Below, one piece after another: positions 22,885 through 30,483 of a stretch of DNA of 64,000 nucleotides (position 1 is its first letter; each line of letters begins with the position of its first letter). A program made the position numbers and the translations under genes. Under the pieces are notes generated by a model. The model had not been told where the DNA came from. It worked only from the letters and a program-made list of their open reading frames with translations, and did no database searches. Source of the stretch: Streptomyces lasiicapitis. Its GTDB lineage: Bacteria; Actinomycetota; Actinomycetes; Streptomycetales; Streptomycetaceae. The stretch covers positions 488,235 to 552,234 of the forward strand of contig NZ_BMNG01000001.1 in the NCBI RefSeq assembly GCF_014646335.1. The letters run 5' to 3'.

Positions 22885-24495
22885 ATGGACCTGGTCATCC
22901 GCGGCGCCCGCGTCATCGACGGCAGCGGCGACACCTCGTACAACGCCGACGTCGCCGTACAAGACGGCCGCATCGCCGAGATCCGCCGGGAGGGCACGGG
23001 CACCCGCCCCACAGGGGCGAGGACCATCGAGGCCGACGGCCTCGCCCTCACTCCCGGCTTCATCGACATGCACGCCCACAGCGACCTGGCCCTCCTCAGG
23101 GACCCCGACCACAGTGCGAAGGCAGCCCAGGGCGTAACCCTGGAGGTCATCGGCCAGGACGGCCTCTCCTACGCCCCGGTCGACGACCGCACCCTCACCC
23201 AGGTCCGCCAGGCCATCACGGGCTGGAACGGAGACGGCAGCGACATCGACTTCGACTGGCGCACGGTCGGCGAGTACCTGGACCGCCTGGACGGGGCCCA
23301 CGGCGGCCACGGCATCGCGGTGAACGCGGCGTACCTGATCCCGCAGGGCACGGTCCGGATGTACGCGGTGGGCTGGGACGACCGGGAGGCGACCGGGGCC
23401 GAGCTGGAGCGGATGAAGCGGCTGGTGGCCGAGGGCATGGAGCAGGGCGCCGTCGGCATGTCGTCGGGTCTGACGTACACCCCGGGCATGTACGCGAAGG
23501 ACGCCGAACTGACCGAGCTGTGCCGGGTGGTGGCGTCGTACGACGGCTACTACTGCCCCCACCACCGCAGTTACGGCGCGGGCGCGCTGGAGGCGTACGA
23601 GGAGATGGTGGAGCTGACGCGCTCCGCGAACTGCCCCCTCCATCTCGCCCACGCCACCATGAACTTCGGCGTGAACAAGGGCAAGGCCCCGGACCTCCTC
23701 GCGCTCCTGGACACCGCGCTTGCCGACGGCGCGGACATCACCCTCGACACGTACCCGTACACACCCGGCTGCACCACCCTCGTGGCGATGCTGCCGAGTT
23801 GGGCGAGCGAGGGCGGCCCGGACGCGATCCTCGCCCGGCTCCAGGACGACGGGACGGCCGCGCGGATCCGGCACCACATGGAGGTCATCGGCGCGGACGG
23901 CTGCCACGGCGTGCCCATCGAGTGGGACACCATCGAGATCTCCGGCGTCTCCGACCCGGGCCTCGCCTCCTGCGTGGGCAAGACGATCCAGCAGTCGGCC
24001 GACATGCGCGGCGAGGAGCCGTGGGTGACGGCACGCCGACTGCTGATCAACGACCGCCTGGGCTCGACGATCCTCCAGCACGTGGGCCACGAGGAGAACG
24101 TCCGGGCGATCATGCGCCACCCCGTCCACACGGGTGGCAGCGACGGCATCCTGCAGGGCTTCAAGCCGCACCCGCGTGCGTACGGCACGTTCCCGCAGTA
24201 TCTGGGCAAGTACGTACGGGAGTTGGGGGTGCTGTCCCTGGAGGAGTGCGTCGCGCACCTCACCTCGCGGCCCGCCGCCCGCCTGCGCCTGCCCGACCGC
24301 GGCCTCGTCCGCGAGGGCTACCGCGCCGACCTCGTCCTCTTCGACCCGGACACGGTCGCGGCGGGCTCCACCTTCGAGGCGCCGCGCACGCTCCCCGTCG
24401 GCATGCCGCACGTCCTCATCGACGGCAAGCCGGTGATCGAGGGCGGCCGGCGCACGGACGTCCTCGCGGGACGTGCCGTGCGCCGGACCGCCTAG
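22885..24495 (+). CDS. N-acyl-D-amino acid deacylase (amidohydrolase)
   Basis: A 536-aa amidohydrolase-superfamily protein; the ATG at 22885 follows AGAGAGGAACCCACCCC. Metal-binding HxH is in FIDMHAHSD (H63, H65). Other D-aminoacylase signs are VIGQDGLSYAP, GMSSGLTYTPGMYA, HHRSYGAGALEAYEE and, near the end, GSDGILQGFKPHPRAYGTFP. The family removes the acyl group from N-acyl-D-amino acids (or N-acetyl sugar acids) in the cytoplasm. Downstream of the PLP deaminase it would feed de-acylated substrate to that enzyme. The gap of 246 bp holds a large hairpin, so the two genes may have partly separate transcripts. Confidence 0.9.
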   Translation: MDLVIRGARVIDGSGDTSYNADVAVQDGRIAEIRREGTGTRPTGARTIEADGLALTPGFIDMHAHSDLALLRDPDHSAKAAQGVTLEVIGQDGLSYAPVDDRTLTQVRQAITGWNGDGSDIDFDWRTVGEYLDRLDGAHGGHGIAVNAAYLIPQGTVRMYAVGWDDREATGAELERMKRLVAEGMEQGAVGMSSGLTYTPGMYAKDAELTELCRVVASYDGYYCPHHRSYGAGALEAYEEMVELTRSANCPLHLAHATMNFGVNKGKAPDLLALLDTALADGADITLDTYPYTPGCTTLVAMLPSWASEGGPDAILARLQDDGTAARIRHHMEVIGADGCHGVPIEWDTIEISGVSDPGLASCVGKTIQQSADMRGEEPWVTARRLLINDRLGSTILQHVGHEENVRAIMRHPVHTGGSDGILQGFKPHPRAYGTFPQYLGKYVRELGVLSLEECVAHLTSRPAARLRLPDRGLVREGYRADLVLFDPDTVAAGSTFEAPRTLPVGMPHVLIDGKPVIEGGRRTDVLAGRAVRRTA

Positions 24496-24520
24496 GTCCC
24501 GGTACTCAAAAGGTCCGGGG

Positions 24521-25390
24521 TCAGGGCTTGGGCAGCGTGCAGCCGGGACGGTTCAGGTCGATCTTGTTGCCCGCGCCGACGCACGGGACGATGTTGTACG
24601 TCTGCTGGCCGTAGTTGATGCCCTCGCGCACGGTCACCTTGCCGTTCTCGTCGACCTCGCACGGGTTGTTGTCGGTGCACCGCTCGCCGTTCTCGTTGCC
24701 CGTGTTGTTGACGGCGACGACCTTGCCGGTCGCGTCGTCGACCACCGGCGAGCCCGACGTGCCGCCGATCGTCTGGCACGCGGAGGTGTAGCGGACCGAG
24801 TCCTTCCAGGTCCAGCGGCCTTCCTTCAGCCGGTACGCGAAGCCGTCGACGTTGCACTTGTACATCCGCTTCCAGTAGCCGGACACGACCGTGATGGCCT
24901 TGCCCTGCGCCGGACGCGCGGAGTCCAGTTCCAGCGCCTTGATGCCGTAGCGGGTCTCGATGTCCTTGTACGTGCTGGTGAGCTGGTAGAGCGAGACGTC
25001 GGTGTCGGTCATCGTGCCGTACGCGATCTTGCTGGCGCGGACGGTGCCCGCGTTGCCGCCGCTCGCGTTCAGGAGCGTGAAGCTGCGGGTCGACGCGCGG
25101 TCGACGATGACCTGGCCGGGCGCCGGGAAGCCGGTCTCCAGGCAGTGGCCGTTGGACATCACGAGCGCGGGGTCGGTCGGCTGCGAGGACGGTACGCGGA
25201 CGACGGAGCCGGAACAGTTGCTGAGCGCCACGGTGCCGGCGAAGCTCACGGCCTTGGCGGCCGGTGCCTTGACGGCGGCCGCAGTCCGCTTGTCGGACGA
25301 CGGCGCGTCATTGCTGACGGCCGCCGCGGGCACACTCGCCGCGCCGAGGAGTACGGCGGTGAGTGCGGCTCCGACGAGAGGCTTGTTCAT
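24521..25390 (-). CDS. Secreted trypsin-like serine protease
   Basis: A 289-aa protein starting at ATG 25390, preceded by AGAGGGGACCCCCAC. A Sec signal peptide spans about residues 1-24 (LVGAALTAVLLGAASVPAAA). The chymotrypsin-fold triad is visible: His82 in VMSNGHCLE, Asp131 in TDTDVSLYQL and Ser212 in IGGTSGSPVVD. Cysteines in pairs (C59/C83; C179/C205; two more near the end) suggest disulfides. It is an extracellular trypsin-like peptidase of the type common in Streptomyces; the residues 25-45 may be a short propeptide. It is divergent from the aminotransferase gene and has an upstream palindrome. Confidence 0.88.
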   Translation of the reverse strand: MNKPLVGAALTAVLLGAASVPAAAVSNDAPSSDKRTAAAVKAPAAKAVSFAGTVALSNCSGSVVRVPSSQPTDPALVMSNGHCLETGFPAPGQVIVDRASTRSFTLLNASGGNAGTVRASKIAYGTMTDTDVSLYQLTSTYKDIETRYGIKALELDSARPAQGKAITVVSGYWKRMYKCNVDGFAYRLKEGRWTWKDSVRYTSACQTIGGTSGSPVVDDATGKVVAVNNTGNENGERCTDNNPCEVDENGKVTVREGINYGQQTYNIVPCVGAGNKIDLNRPGCTLPKP

Positions 25391-25418
25391 GTGGGGGTCC
25401 CCTCTGGATGACTGTGTG

Positions 25419-25435
25419 ACCGAAGGTCCTTCGGT
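25419..25435. promoter_or_regulatory. Perfect 17-bp palindrome upstream of the protease gene
   Basis: The sequence accgaagg-t-ccttcggt is a perfect 8-bp inverted repeat with one central base. It lies 29 bp upstream of the protease start codon, in the divergent spacer. This suits an operator; a small terminator-like stem (T run on the + strand) is an alternative. Confidence 0.45.
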
Positions 25436-25569
25436 TTTGTCATGCGCATTGTTGGGGTCACCGGGCCCCACCACAAGACCGCGTACAGCCAAGAACGCAC
25501 CCCCGTCGGACGGCGCGGGTGACCGAGCTCTCCCGCTCAAGGCACCCCCGCCCGAGTAAGCTCGCGGGC

Positions 25570-26781
25570 ATGCAGGTGATCCAGTCGACCAAGCTCGCCA
25601 ACGTCTGTTACGAGATCCGGGGCCCGGTACTCGAGGAGGCGATGCGGCTGGAGGCCGCGGGCCACCGCATCCTCAAGCTCAACACCGGCAACCCCGCGGC
25701 CTTCGGCTTCGAGTGCCCGCCCGAGATCCTGGAGGACATCCTCCGCAACGTCGGCGCCGCGCACGGCTACGGCGACGCGAAGGGCCTGCTGGCGGCGCGC
25801 CGCGCGGTCGTCATGCACAACCAGACCCTCGGCATCGAGACCGACGTCGAGCACGTCTTCATCGGCAACGGCGTCTCCGAGCTGATCGTGATGGCCATGC
25901 AGGGCCTGCTCGACGACGGCGACGAGGTGCTCGTACCCGCGCCGGACTACCCGCTGTGGACCGCCGCGGTCTCCCTCTCCGGCGGCACCGCCGTGCACTA
26001 CCGCTGCGACGAGCAGGCCGACTGGATGCCGGACCTCGCCGACATCGAGCGCAAGATCACCGACCGCACCAAGGCGATGGTGATCATCAACCCGAACAAC
26101 CCGACCGGCGCGGTCTACGACGAGGCGATGGTCCGCGGTCTGACCGACATCGCCCGCCGCCACAACCTCCTGGTCTGCTCGGACGAGATCTACGACAAGA
26201 TCCTGTACGACGGCGCGACGCACACGCCGACCGCCGCCGTCGCCCCTGACCTGCTCACGCTCACCTTCAACGGCATGTCGAAGGCGTACCGCGTGGCCGG
26301 TTACCGCGTCGGCTGGATGTCGGTCTCCGGGCCGAAGGCCCACGCCTCCTCGTACATCGAGGGCCTGACGATCCTGGCGAACATGCGCCTGTGCGCGAAC
26401 ATGCCGGGGCAGCACGGGGTCGTCGCCGCGCTCAGCGGGCGGCAGACCATCGGTGATCTGGTGCTGCCGGGCGGGCGGCTCCTTGAGCAGCGCGACGCGG
26501 CGTACGACGTACTGACCCAGATCCCCGGCGTGACCTGCGTCAAGCCCAAAGGCTCCCTGTACCTCTTCCCGCGCCTGGACCCCAAGGTCTTCAAGGTCAA
26601 GGACGACCGGCAGCTCGTCCTCGACCTGCTCCGCGCGGAGAAGATCATGGTCGTCCACGGCACCGGCTTCAACTGGCCGGAGCCCGACCACTTCCGCATC
26701 GTCACGCTGCCCACCGCGACGGACCTCACGGACGCGGTGACCCGGATCGGGACCTTCCTCGACGGCTACAGCCAGCCGTAA
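25570..26781 (+). CDS. AlaA-like pyridoxal-phosphate aminotransferase
   Basis: A 403-aa fold-I aminotransferase; the start at 25570 (MQVIQSTKLANVCYEIRGPV) matches the usual N-terminus. Features are GYGDAKGLLAARRAVV, PAPDYPLWTAAVSLSGG, IINPNNPTGAVYD, CSDEIYDKILYDG and the PLP-lysine segment NGMSKAYRVAGYRVGW. This pattern is that of glutamate-pyruvate aminotransferase (AlaA), which makes alanine from pyruvate. Rightward, monocistronic in appearance. The exact amino donor cannot be proven from sequence. Confidence 0.9.
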   Translation: MQVIQSTKLANVCYEIRGPVLEEAMRLEAAGHRILKLNTGNPAAFGFECPPEILEDILRNVGAAHGYGDAKGLLAARRAVVMHNQTLGIETDVEHVFIGNGVSELIVMAMQGLLDDGDEVLVPAPDYPLWTAAVSLSGGTAVHYRCDEQADWMPDLADIERKITDRTKAMVIINPNNPTGAVYDEAMVRGLTDIARRHNLLVCSDEIYDKILYDGATHTPTAAVAPDLLTLTFNGMSKAYRVAGYRVGWMSVSGPKAHASSYIEGLTILANMRLCANMPGQHGVVAALSGRQTIGDLVLPGGRLLEQRDAAYDVLTQIPGVTCVKPKGSLYLFPRLDPKVFKVKDDRQLVLDLLRAEKIMVVHGTGFNWPEPDHFRIVTLPTATDLTDAVTRIGTFLDGYSQP

Positions 26782-26820
26782 CGCCTTCTTGGCGCCGCCG
26801 CGGCCCCGCTCGACTCAACT

Positions 26821-26835
26821 TTAGACAGAATCTAA
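26821..26835. promoter_or_regulatory. Operator-like inverted repeat ttaga-cagaa-tctaa
   Basis: Five-base arms around a five-base centre lie 41 bp upstream of the 134-aa gene. A TAGGAT -10-like hexamer (26839-26844) follows. The AT-rich site stands out in GC-rich surroundings and resembles Fur/PerR-type or TetR-type boxes. Only suggestive. Confidence 0.35.
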
Positions 26836-26875
26836 GCTAGGATGGCTTTCAAGTAACCCGCTTGGAGGCCATCCC

Positions 26876-27280
26876 ATGTACGAGCCGATCCGCACCAAGT
26901 CGGTCCACGCTCTGGCCGACCCGGGCGACTTTCCGCACCGCTCCCGCGAGGAGGAGCTGGACATCCAGCTCGCGGGGCATCTCGCCGCGCTGCTCGCCGT
27001 GACGGATGAGTTGCGAGTGCTCTCCGCCGACCCGGGCCTTGGCGCTGCCGCAGAGCAGCTTGCCGCCCAGGTGACCCGACTACGAGGCCTGGCGCCGGCC
27101 AGGGCGTCCGTGGTCACTGCCATTCACGAGCCGCACCTGTCCGCTCTGCACCAGCGCGCGCACGCCCTGGCGGGCCGAGCCCTGGTGGTGGCCGCGTCCC
27201 GCGCGGATACGGCTGCGGCGATCTTGGCCGCTCAGCGCATGGACGCGCACGCGGCCGCCCAATTCGTCGGCGCCGCGTAG
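26876..27280 (+). CDS. Hypothetical small actinobacterial protein
   Basis: A 134-aa protein of unknown function. It is mostly helical with repeated Ala-rich amphipathic segments (AGHLAALLAVTDELRVL; AAAEQLAAQVTRLRG; LHQRAHALAGRALVVAASR). No signal peptide or membrane segment is visible. The sequence has the look of a small four-helix protein conserved next to central metabolic genes in Streptomyces. An AT-rich operator-like repeat precedes it and a bidirectional terminator separates it from pckG. Confidence 0.7.
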   Translation: MYEPIRTKSVHALADPGDFPHRSREEELDIQLAGHLAALLAVTDELRVLSADPGLGAAAEQLAAQVTRLRGLAPARASVVTAIHEPHLSALHQRAHALAGRALVVAASRADTAAAILAAQRMDAHAAAQFVGAA

Positions 27281-27304
27281 TCCTTGGGCGGCGCCCCCGC
27301 CTAT

Positions 27305-27370
27305 GGGGCTGCGCCCCTCTCCCCCGCCTTTCGGCCCTCCGGGCCTCGTCCTCAAACGCCGGACGGGCTG
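27305..27370. repeat. Dispersed element copy (inverted)
   Basis: An inverted copy of the dispersed motif lies at 27345-27370. It is accompanied, 27 bp away, by the hairpin ggggc-tgc-gcccc (27305-27317), as at the other copies. It lies after the 134-aa gene. Confidence 0.8.
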
Positions 27371-27391
27371 ATTCACTCCCGCCGAACGAAA

Positions 27392-27431
27392 AAGGCCGGG
27401 CCCCGCACGCCTTTGTGCGGGGCCCGGCCTT
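27392..27431. terminator. Bidirectional terminator between convergent genes
   Basis: Perfect 17-bp arms (aaggccgggccccgcac, 27392-27408; complement 27415-27431) with a 6-nt loop, flanked by an A run on the left that would give a U run for the leftward pckG transcript. It separates pckG from the 134-aa gene. Confidence 0.9.
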
Positions 27432-27444
27432 GAGGTGCGAAGGG

Positions 27445-29295
27445 CTAGCCCAGGCGCTCCACCAGCGCGTGGTACTCGTCCCACAGTTCCTTCGGGGTGT
27501 GGTCCCCGAAGGTGTTGAGGTGGTCCGGGACGAGCGAGGCCTCCTCGCGCCAGACCTCCTTGTCGACCGTGAGGAGGAACTCCAGGTCGGCGGCGGGCAG
27601 TTCGAGGCCGTTGGTGTCGAGGGACTCGGGCGTCGGCAGGATGCCGATGGGGGTCTCGACGCCGTCCGCGCGGCCGTCGAGCCGGTCGACGATCCACTTC
27701 AGGACGCGGGAGTTCTCACCGAACCCGGGCCACACGAACTTGCCGTCCGCGTTCTTGCGGAACCAGTTCACGTAGTAGATCTTCGGCAGCTTGGACTGGT
27801 CCTTGTCCGCCCCGACCTTGACCCAGTGGGCCATGTAATCGCCCATGTTGTAGCCGCAGAACGGCAGCATCGCGAACGGGTCCCGGCGGAGCTCGCCGAC
27901 CTTGCCCTCGGCGGCAGCCGTCTTCTCGGAGGCGACGTTCGCGCCGAGGAAGACGCCGTGGTTCCAGGTGAGGGACTCCGTGACCAGCGGCACCGCGGAG
28001 GCGCGGCGGCCGCCGAAGAGGATCGCGGAGATCGGCACGCCCTTGGGGTCCTCCCACTCGGGCGCGATGATCGGGCACTGCGCGGCCGGGGTGGTGAAGC
28101 GGGCGTTGGGGTGCGCGGCCGGGACGCCTGAGTCCGGGGTCCAGTCGTTGCCCTTCCAGTCGGTGAGGTGCTTCGGAGTCTCCTCCGTCATGCCCTCCCA
28201 CCAGACGTCACCGTCGTCCGTCAGCGCGACGTTGGTGAAGACGGAGTTGCCCCAGAGCGTCTTCATCGCGTTGGCGTTGGTGTGCTCGCCGGTGCCGGGC
28301 GCGACGCCGAAGAAGCCCGCCTCGGGGTTGATCGCGTAGAGGCGGCCGTCCTCGCCGAACCGCATCCAGGCGATGTCGTCGCCGATGGTCTCGACGGTCC
28401 AGCCGGAGATCGTGGGCTCCAGCATGGCGAGGTTGGTCTTGCCGCAGGCCGACGGGAACGCGGCGGCGACGTACTTCGACTCACCGGTGGGCGGCGTCAG
28501 CTTGAGGATCAGCATGTGCTCGGCGAGCCAGCCCTCGTCGCGCGCCATGACGGACGCGATGCGCAGGGCGTAGCACTTCTTGCCGAGCAGGGCGTTGCCG
28601 CCGTAGCCGGATCCGTACGACCAGATCTCGCGGGACTCCGGGAAGTGCGAGATGTACTTCGTGGAGTTGCACGGCCACGGCACGTCCGCCTGGCCTGCCT
28701 CCAGCGGGGCGCCGAGGGTGTGCACGGCCTTCACGAAGAAGCCGTCGGAGCCGAGCTCGTCCAGGACCGGCTGCCCCATGCGGGTCATGGTGCGCATGGA
28801 CACGGCGACATACGCGGAGTCGGTGATCTCGACGCCGATCGCGGACAGCGGCGAGCCCAGCGGGCCCATGCAGAACGGCACGACGTACATGGTCCGGCCG
28901 CGCATCGACCCGCGGAAGACACCACCCTCGCCGCCCTCGCCGGCGAAGATCTTCCGCATCTCCGCGGGGGCCTTCCAGTGGTTGGTGGGCCCGGCGTCCG
29001 CCTCCTTCTCGGAGCAGATGAACGTGCGGTCCTCGACGCGCGCGACGTCGGTCGGGTCGGAGGCCGCGTAGTAGGAGTTGGGCCGCTTGATCGGGTCCAG
29101 CTTCTTGAAGGTGCCCTTGGCCACGAGCTCCTCGCACAGGCGCTCGTACTCGGCCTCGGAGCCGTCACACCAGACCACACTGTCCGGCTGTGTCAGTTCG
29201 GCGATCTCGTTCACCCAGGAGACGAGCTCCTGGTGCTCGGTGGGAACGGTGCCCACGGACTTCACTGACAGGGGAGCCGCGATATCGCGCGCCAC
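27445..29295 (-). CDS. pckG: Phosphoenolpyruvate carboxykinase (GTP)
   Basis: A 616-aa GTP-dependent PEPCK, of standard length. Start chosen at GTG 29295 ([10 protein letters not shown]), preceded by TAGGAGC. The kinase-1a motif with the reactive cysteine, [14 protein letters not shown] (about 279-292), is intact, as are [30 protein letters not shown] and the C-terminal guanine-binding and lid region (GHNMGDY-type [14 protein letters not shown]). It converts oxaloacetate and GTP to PEP, CO2 and GDP, and is the main gluconeogenic entry. It is monocistronic and shares a 285-bp divergent spacer with the trhA-like gene. Confidence 0.97.
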   Translation of the reverse strand: MARDIAAPLSVKSVGTVPTEHQELVSWVNEIAELTQPDSVVWCDGSEAEYERLCEELVAKGTFKKLDPIKRPNSYYAASDPTDVARVEDRTFICSEKEADAGPTNHWKAPAEMRKIFAGEGGEGGVFRGSMRGRTMYVVPFCMGPLGSPLSAIGVEITDSAYVAVSMRTMTRMGQPVLDELGSDGFFVKAVHTLGAPLEAGQADVPWPCNSTKYISHFPESREIWSYGSGYGGNALLGKKCYALRIASVMARDEGWLAEHMLILKLTPPTGESKYVAAAFPSACGKTNLAMLEPTISGWTVETIGDDIAWMRFGEDGRLYAINPEAGFFGVAPGTGEHTNANAMKTLWGNSVFTNVALTDDGDVWWEGMTEETPKHLTDWKGNDWTPDSGVPAAHPNARFTTPAAQCPIIAPEWEDPKGVPISAILFGGRRASAVPLVTESLTWNHGVFLGANVASEKTAAAEGKVGELRRDPFAMLPFCGYNMGDYMAHWVKVGADKDQSKLPKIYYVNWFRKNADGKFVWPGFGENSRVLKWIVDRLDGRADGVETPIGILPTPESLDTNGLELPAADLEFLLTVDKEVWREEASLVPDHLNTFGDHTPKELWDEYHALVERLG

Positions 29296-29549
29296 GATTG
29301 CTCCTATACGAGGGTTTTTGTGGTTGGGGCCCCGTGGGGGCTGCGACCCGGATGCTTCACTGCTTCGAACCTCTTGGCGCTCATCCGGTGCCGACCGCAC
29401 TCATTTGATCATCCGACGCGTTTGCGCATCTGTCCAGAGTGCCTCACACCTGAGCGGCGTGAGCATTGCCACTCGCTGTTCCCACATCCGGGCCCGCTCA
29501 CACCCGTGACCGTGAGCCTCACCACTTGTAACCTTCTGGGACGTCGCCT

Positions 29550-29578
29550 TTGACACTTAACTTACGGTTCCGTAGGTA
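29550..29578 (+). promoter_or_regulatory. Promoter with palindromic operator for the trhA-like gene
   Basis: TTGACA (29550-29555) and TAGGTA (29573-29578) are 17 bp apart. The spacer contains tacgg-tt-ccgta (29563-29574), a 5-bp-arm palindrome that runs into the -10 box. The start codon is only a few bases downstream, so the mRNA may be leaderless or nearly so. The operator placement implies repression by a TetR-type regulator. Confidence 0.6.
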
Positions 29579-29580
29579 CG

Positions 29581-30324
29581 ATGCCAGGCATGACCGCACC
29601 CGTCCCCGACGCGATCGCGAACTCCCCCGCAGGTGTCCCGGATCCGGCCGCGGCCGAAGCGTCCGGGCCCGCGCCCCTGCCCGCGCTCCCCGCGAAGCCC
29701 AAGCTGCGGGGCTGGCTGCACGCCGGCATGTTCCCGGCGGTGGTGATCTCAGGCGTGTTCCTCACCGCCCTCGCGGACTCCACGCGCGGCCGCATAGCCT
29801 GCGGGATCTACGTCCTCACGGCCTGCCTGCTGTTCGGCGTGAGCGCGCTCTACCACCGCGGCAACTGGAGCCCCCGCGCCGACGGAGTGCTCCGCAGACT
29901 CGACCACGCCAACATCTTCCTGATCATCGCGGGCACGTACACCCCGCTGACCCTGCTGCTCCTGCCCGACGCCAAGGGTCAGTGGCTGATGTGGGGCATC
30001 TGGGCGGCCGCCGCCGCGGGCATAATCTTCCGCGTCTTCTGGGTCGGCGCCCCCCGCTGGCTCTACACCCCGTGCTACCTCGCGATGGGCTGGGCCGCCG
30101 TCTTCTTCCTCCCCGACTTCCTGCGCACGGGCGGCATCGCGGTCCTCGTCCTGGTCGTCGTAGGCGGCCTCCTCTACAGCGCGGGCGGCGTGGTCTACGG
30201 CTTCAAACGCCCCAACCCCTCCCCCCGCTGGTTCGGCTTCCACGAGGTCTTCCACTCCTTCACGCTCGCGGCGTTCGCGGTGCACTACGTGGGGATCTCG
30301 CTGGTGGCGTACCAACACGCCTGA
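29581..30324 (+). CDS. TrhA/hemolysin III family membrane protein (PAQR superfamily)
   Basis: A 247-aa protein (the ATG at 29590 would be an alternative start). After a Pro/Ala-rich cytoplasmic N-terminus there are seven hydrophobic segments. The PAQR zinc-site pattern is visible: FGVSALYHRG with its histidine, LRRLDHANIFLIIAGTYTP and, at the end, FHEVFHSFTLAAFAVHY with the HxxxH pair. Members act in membrane energetics or lipid metabolism in bacteria; the name hemolysin is historical. A well-formed promoter-operator precedes it and a U-tract terminator follows. Confidence 0.92.
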   Translation: MPGMTAPVPDAIANSPAGVPDPAAAEASGPAPLPALPAKPKLRGWLHAGMFPAVVISGVFLTALADSTRGRIACGIYVLTACLLFGVSALYHRGNWSPRADGVLRRLDHANIFLIIAGTYTPLTLLLLPDAKGQWLMWGIWAAAAAGIIFRVFWVGAPRWLYTPCYLAMGWAAVFFLPDFLRTGGIAVLVLVVVGGLLYSAGGVVYGFKRPNPSPRWFGFHEVFHSFTLAAFAVHYVGISLVAYQHA

Positions 30325-30367
30325 CGCCCCCGAGGGGGCGGACTCACTCCCTCAAGACAGGCCTTCG

Positions 30368-30397
30368 GGGCCGCGGCTCAGTGCCGCGGCCCTTTTT
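30368..30397 (+). terminator. Canonical rho-independent terminator
   Basis: Stem gggccgcggc/gccgcggccc (30368-30377, 30383-30392), loop tcagt, then five T residues (30393-30397). It follows the TrhA-like gene by 44 bp. A classical U-tract terminator is uncommon in this GC-rich setting. Confidence 0.92.
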
Positions 30398-30446
30398 CAT
30401 GCCCGCGGACACCGACTTGCCATGCCCGCAGACACCGGCCGCCACA

Positions 30447-30474
30447 TTGACAGTCACCACCTTTTGACAGTTAC
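30447..30474 (+). promoter_or_regulatory. Direct repeats overlapping the MFS-tetR promoter
   Basis: ttgacagtcac (30447-30457) and ttgacagttac (30464-30474) are direct repeats 17 bp apart, just upstream of the MFS start codon (30484). TTGACA of the first copy is a good -35; GTTACT at 30470-30475 would be the -10. A pair of repeats around the promoter is what the downstream TetR regulator could bind. Confidence 0.5.
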
Positions 30475-30483
30475 TCTCATTTC

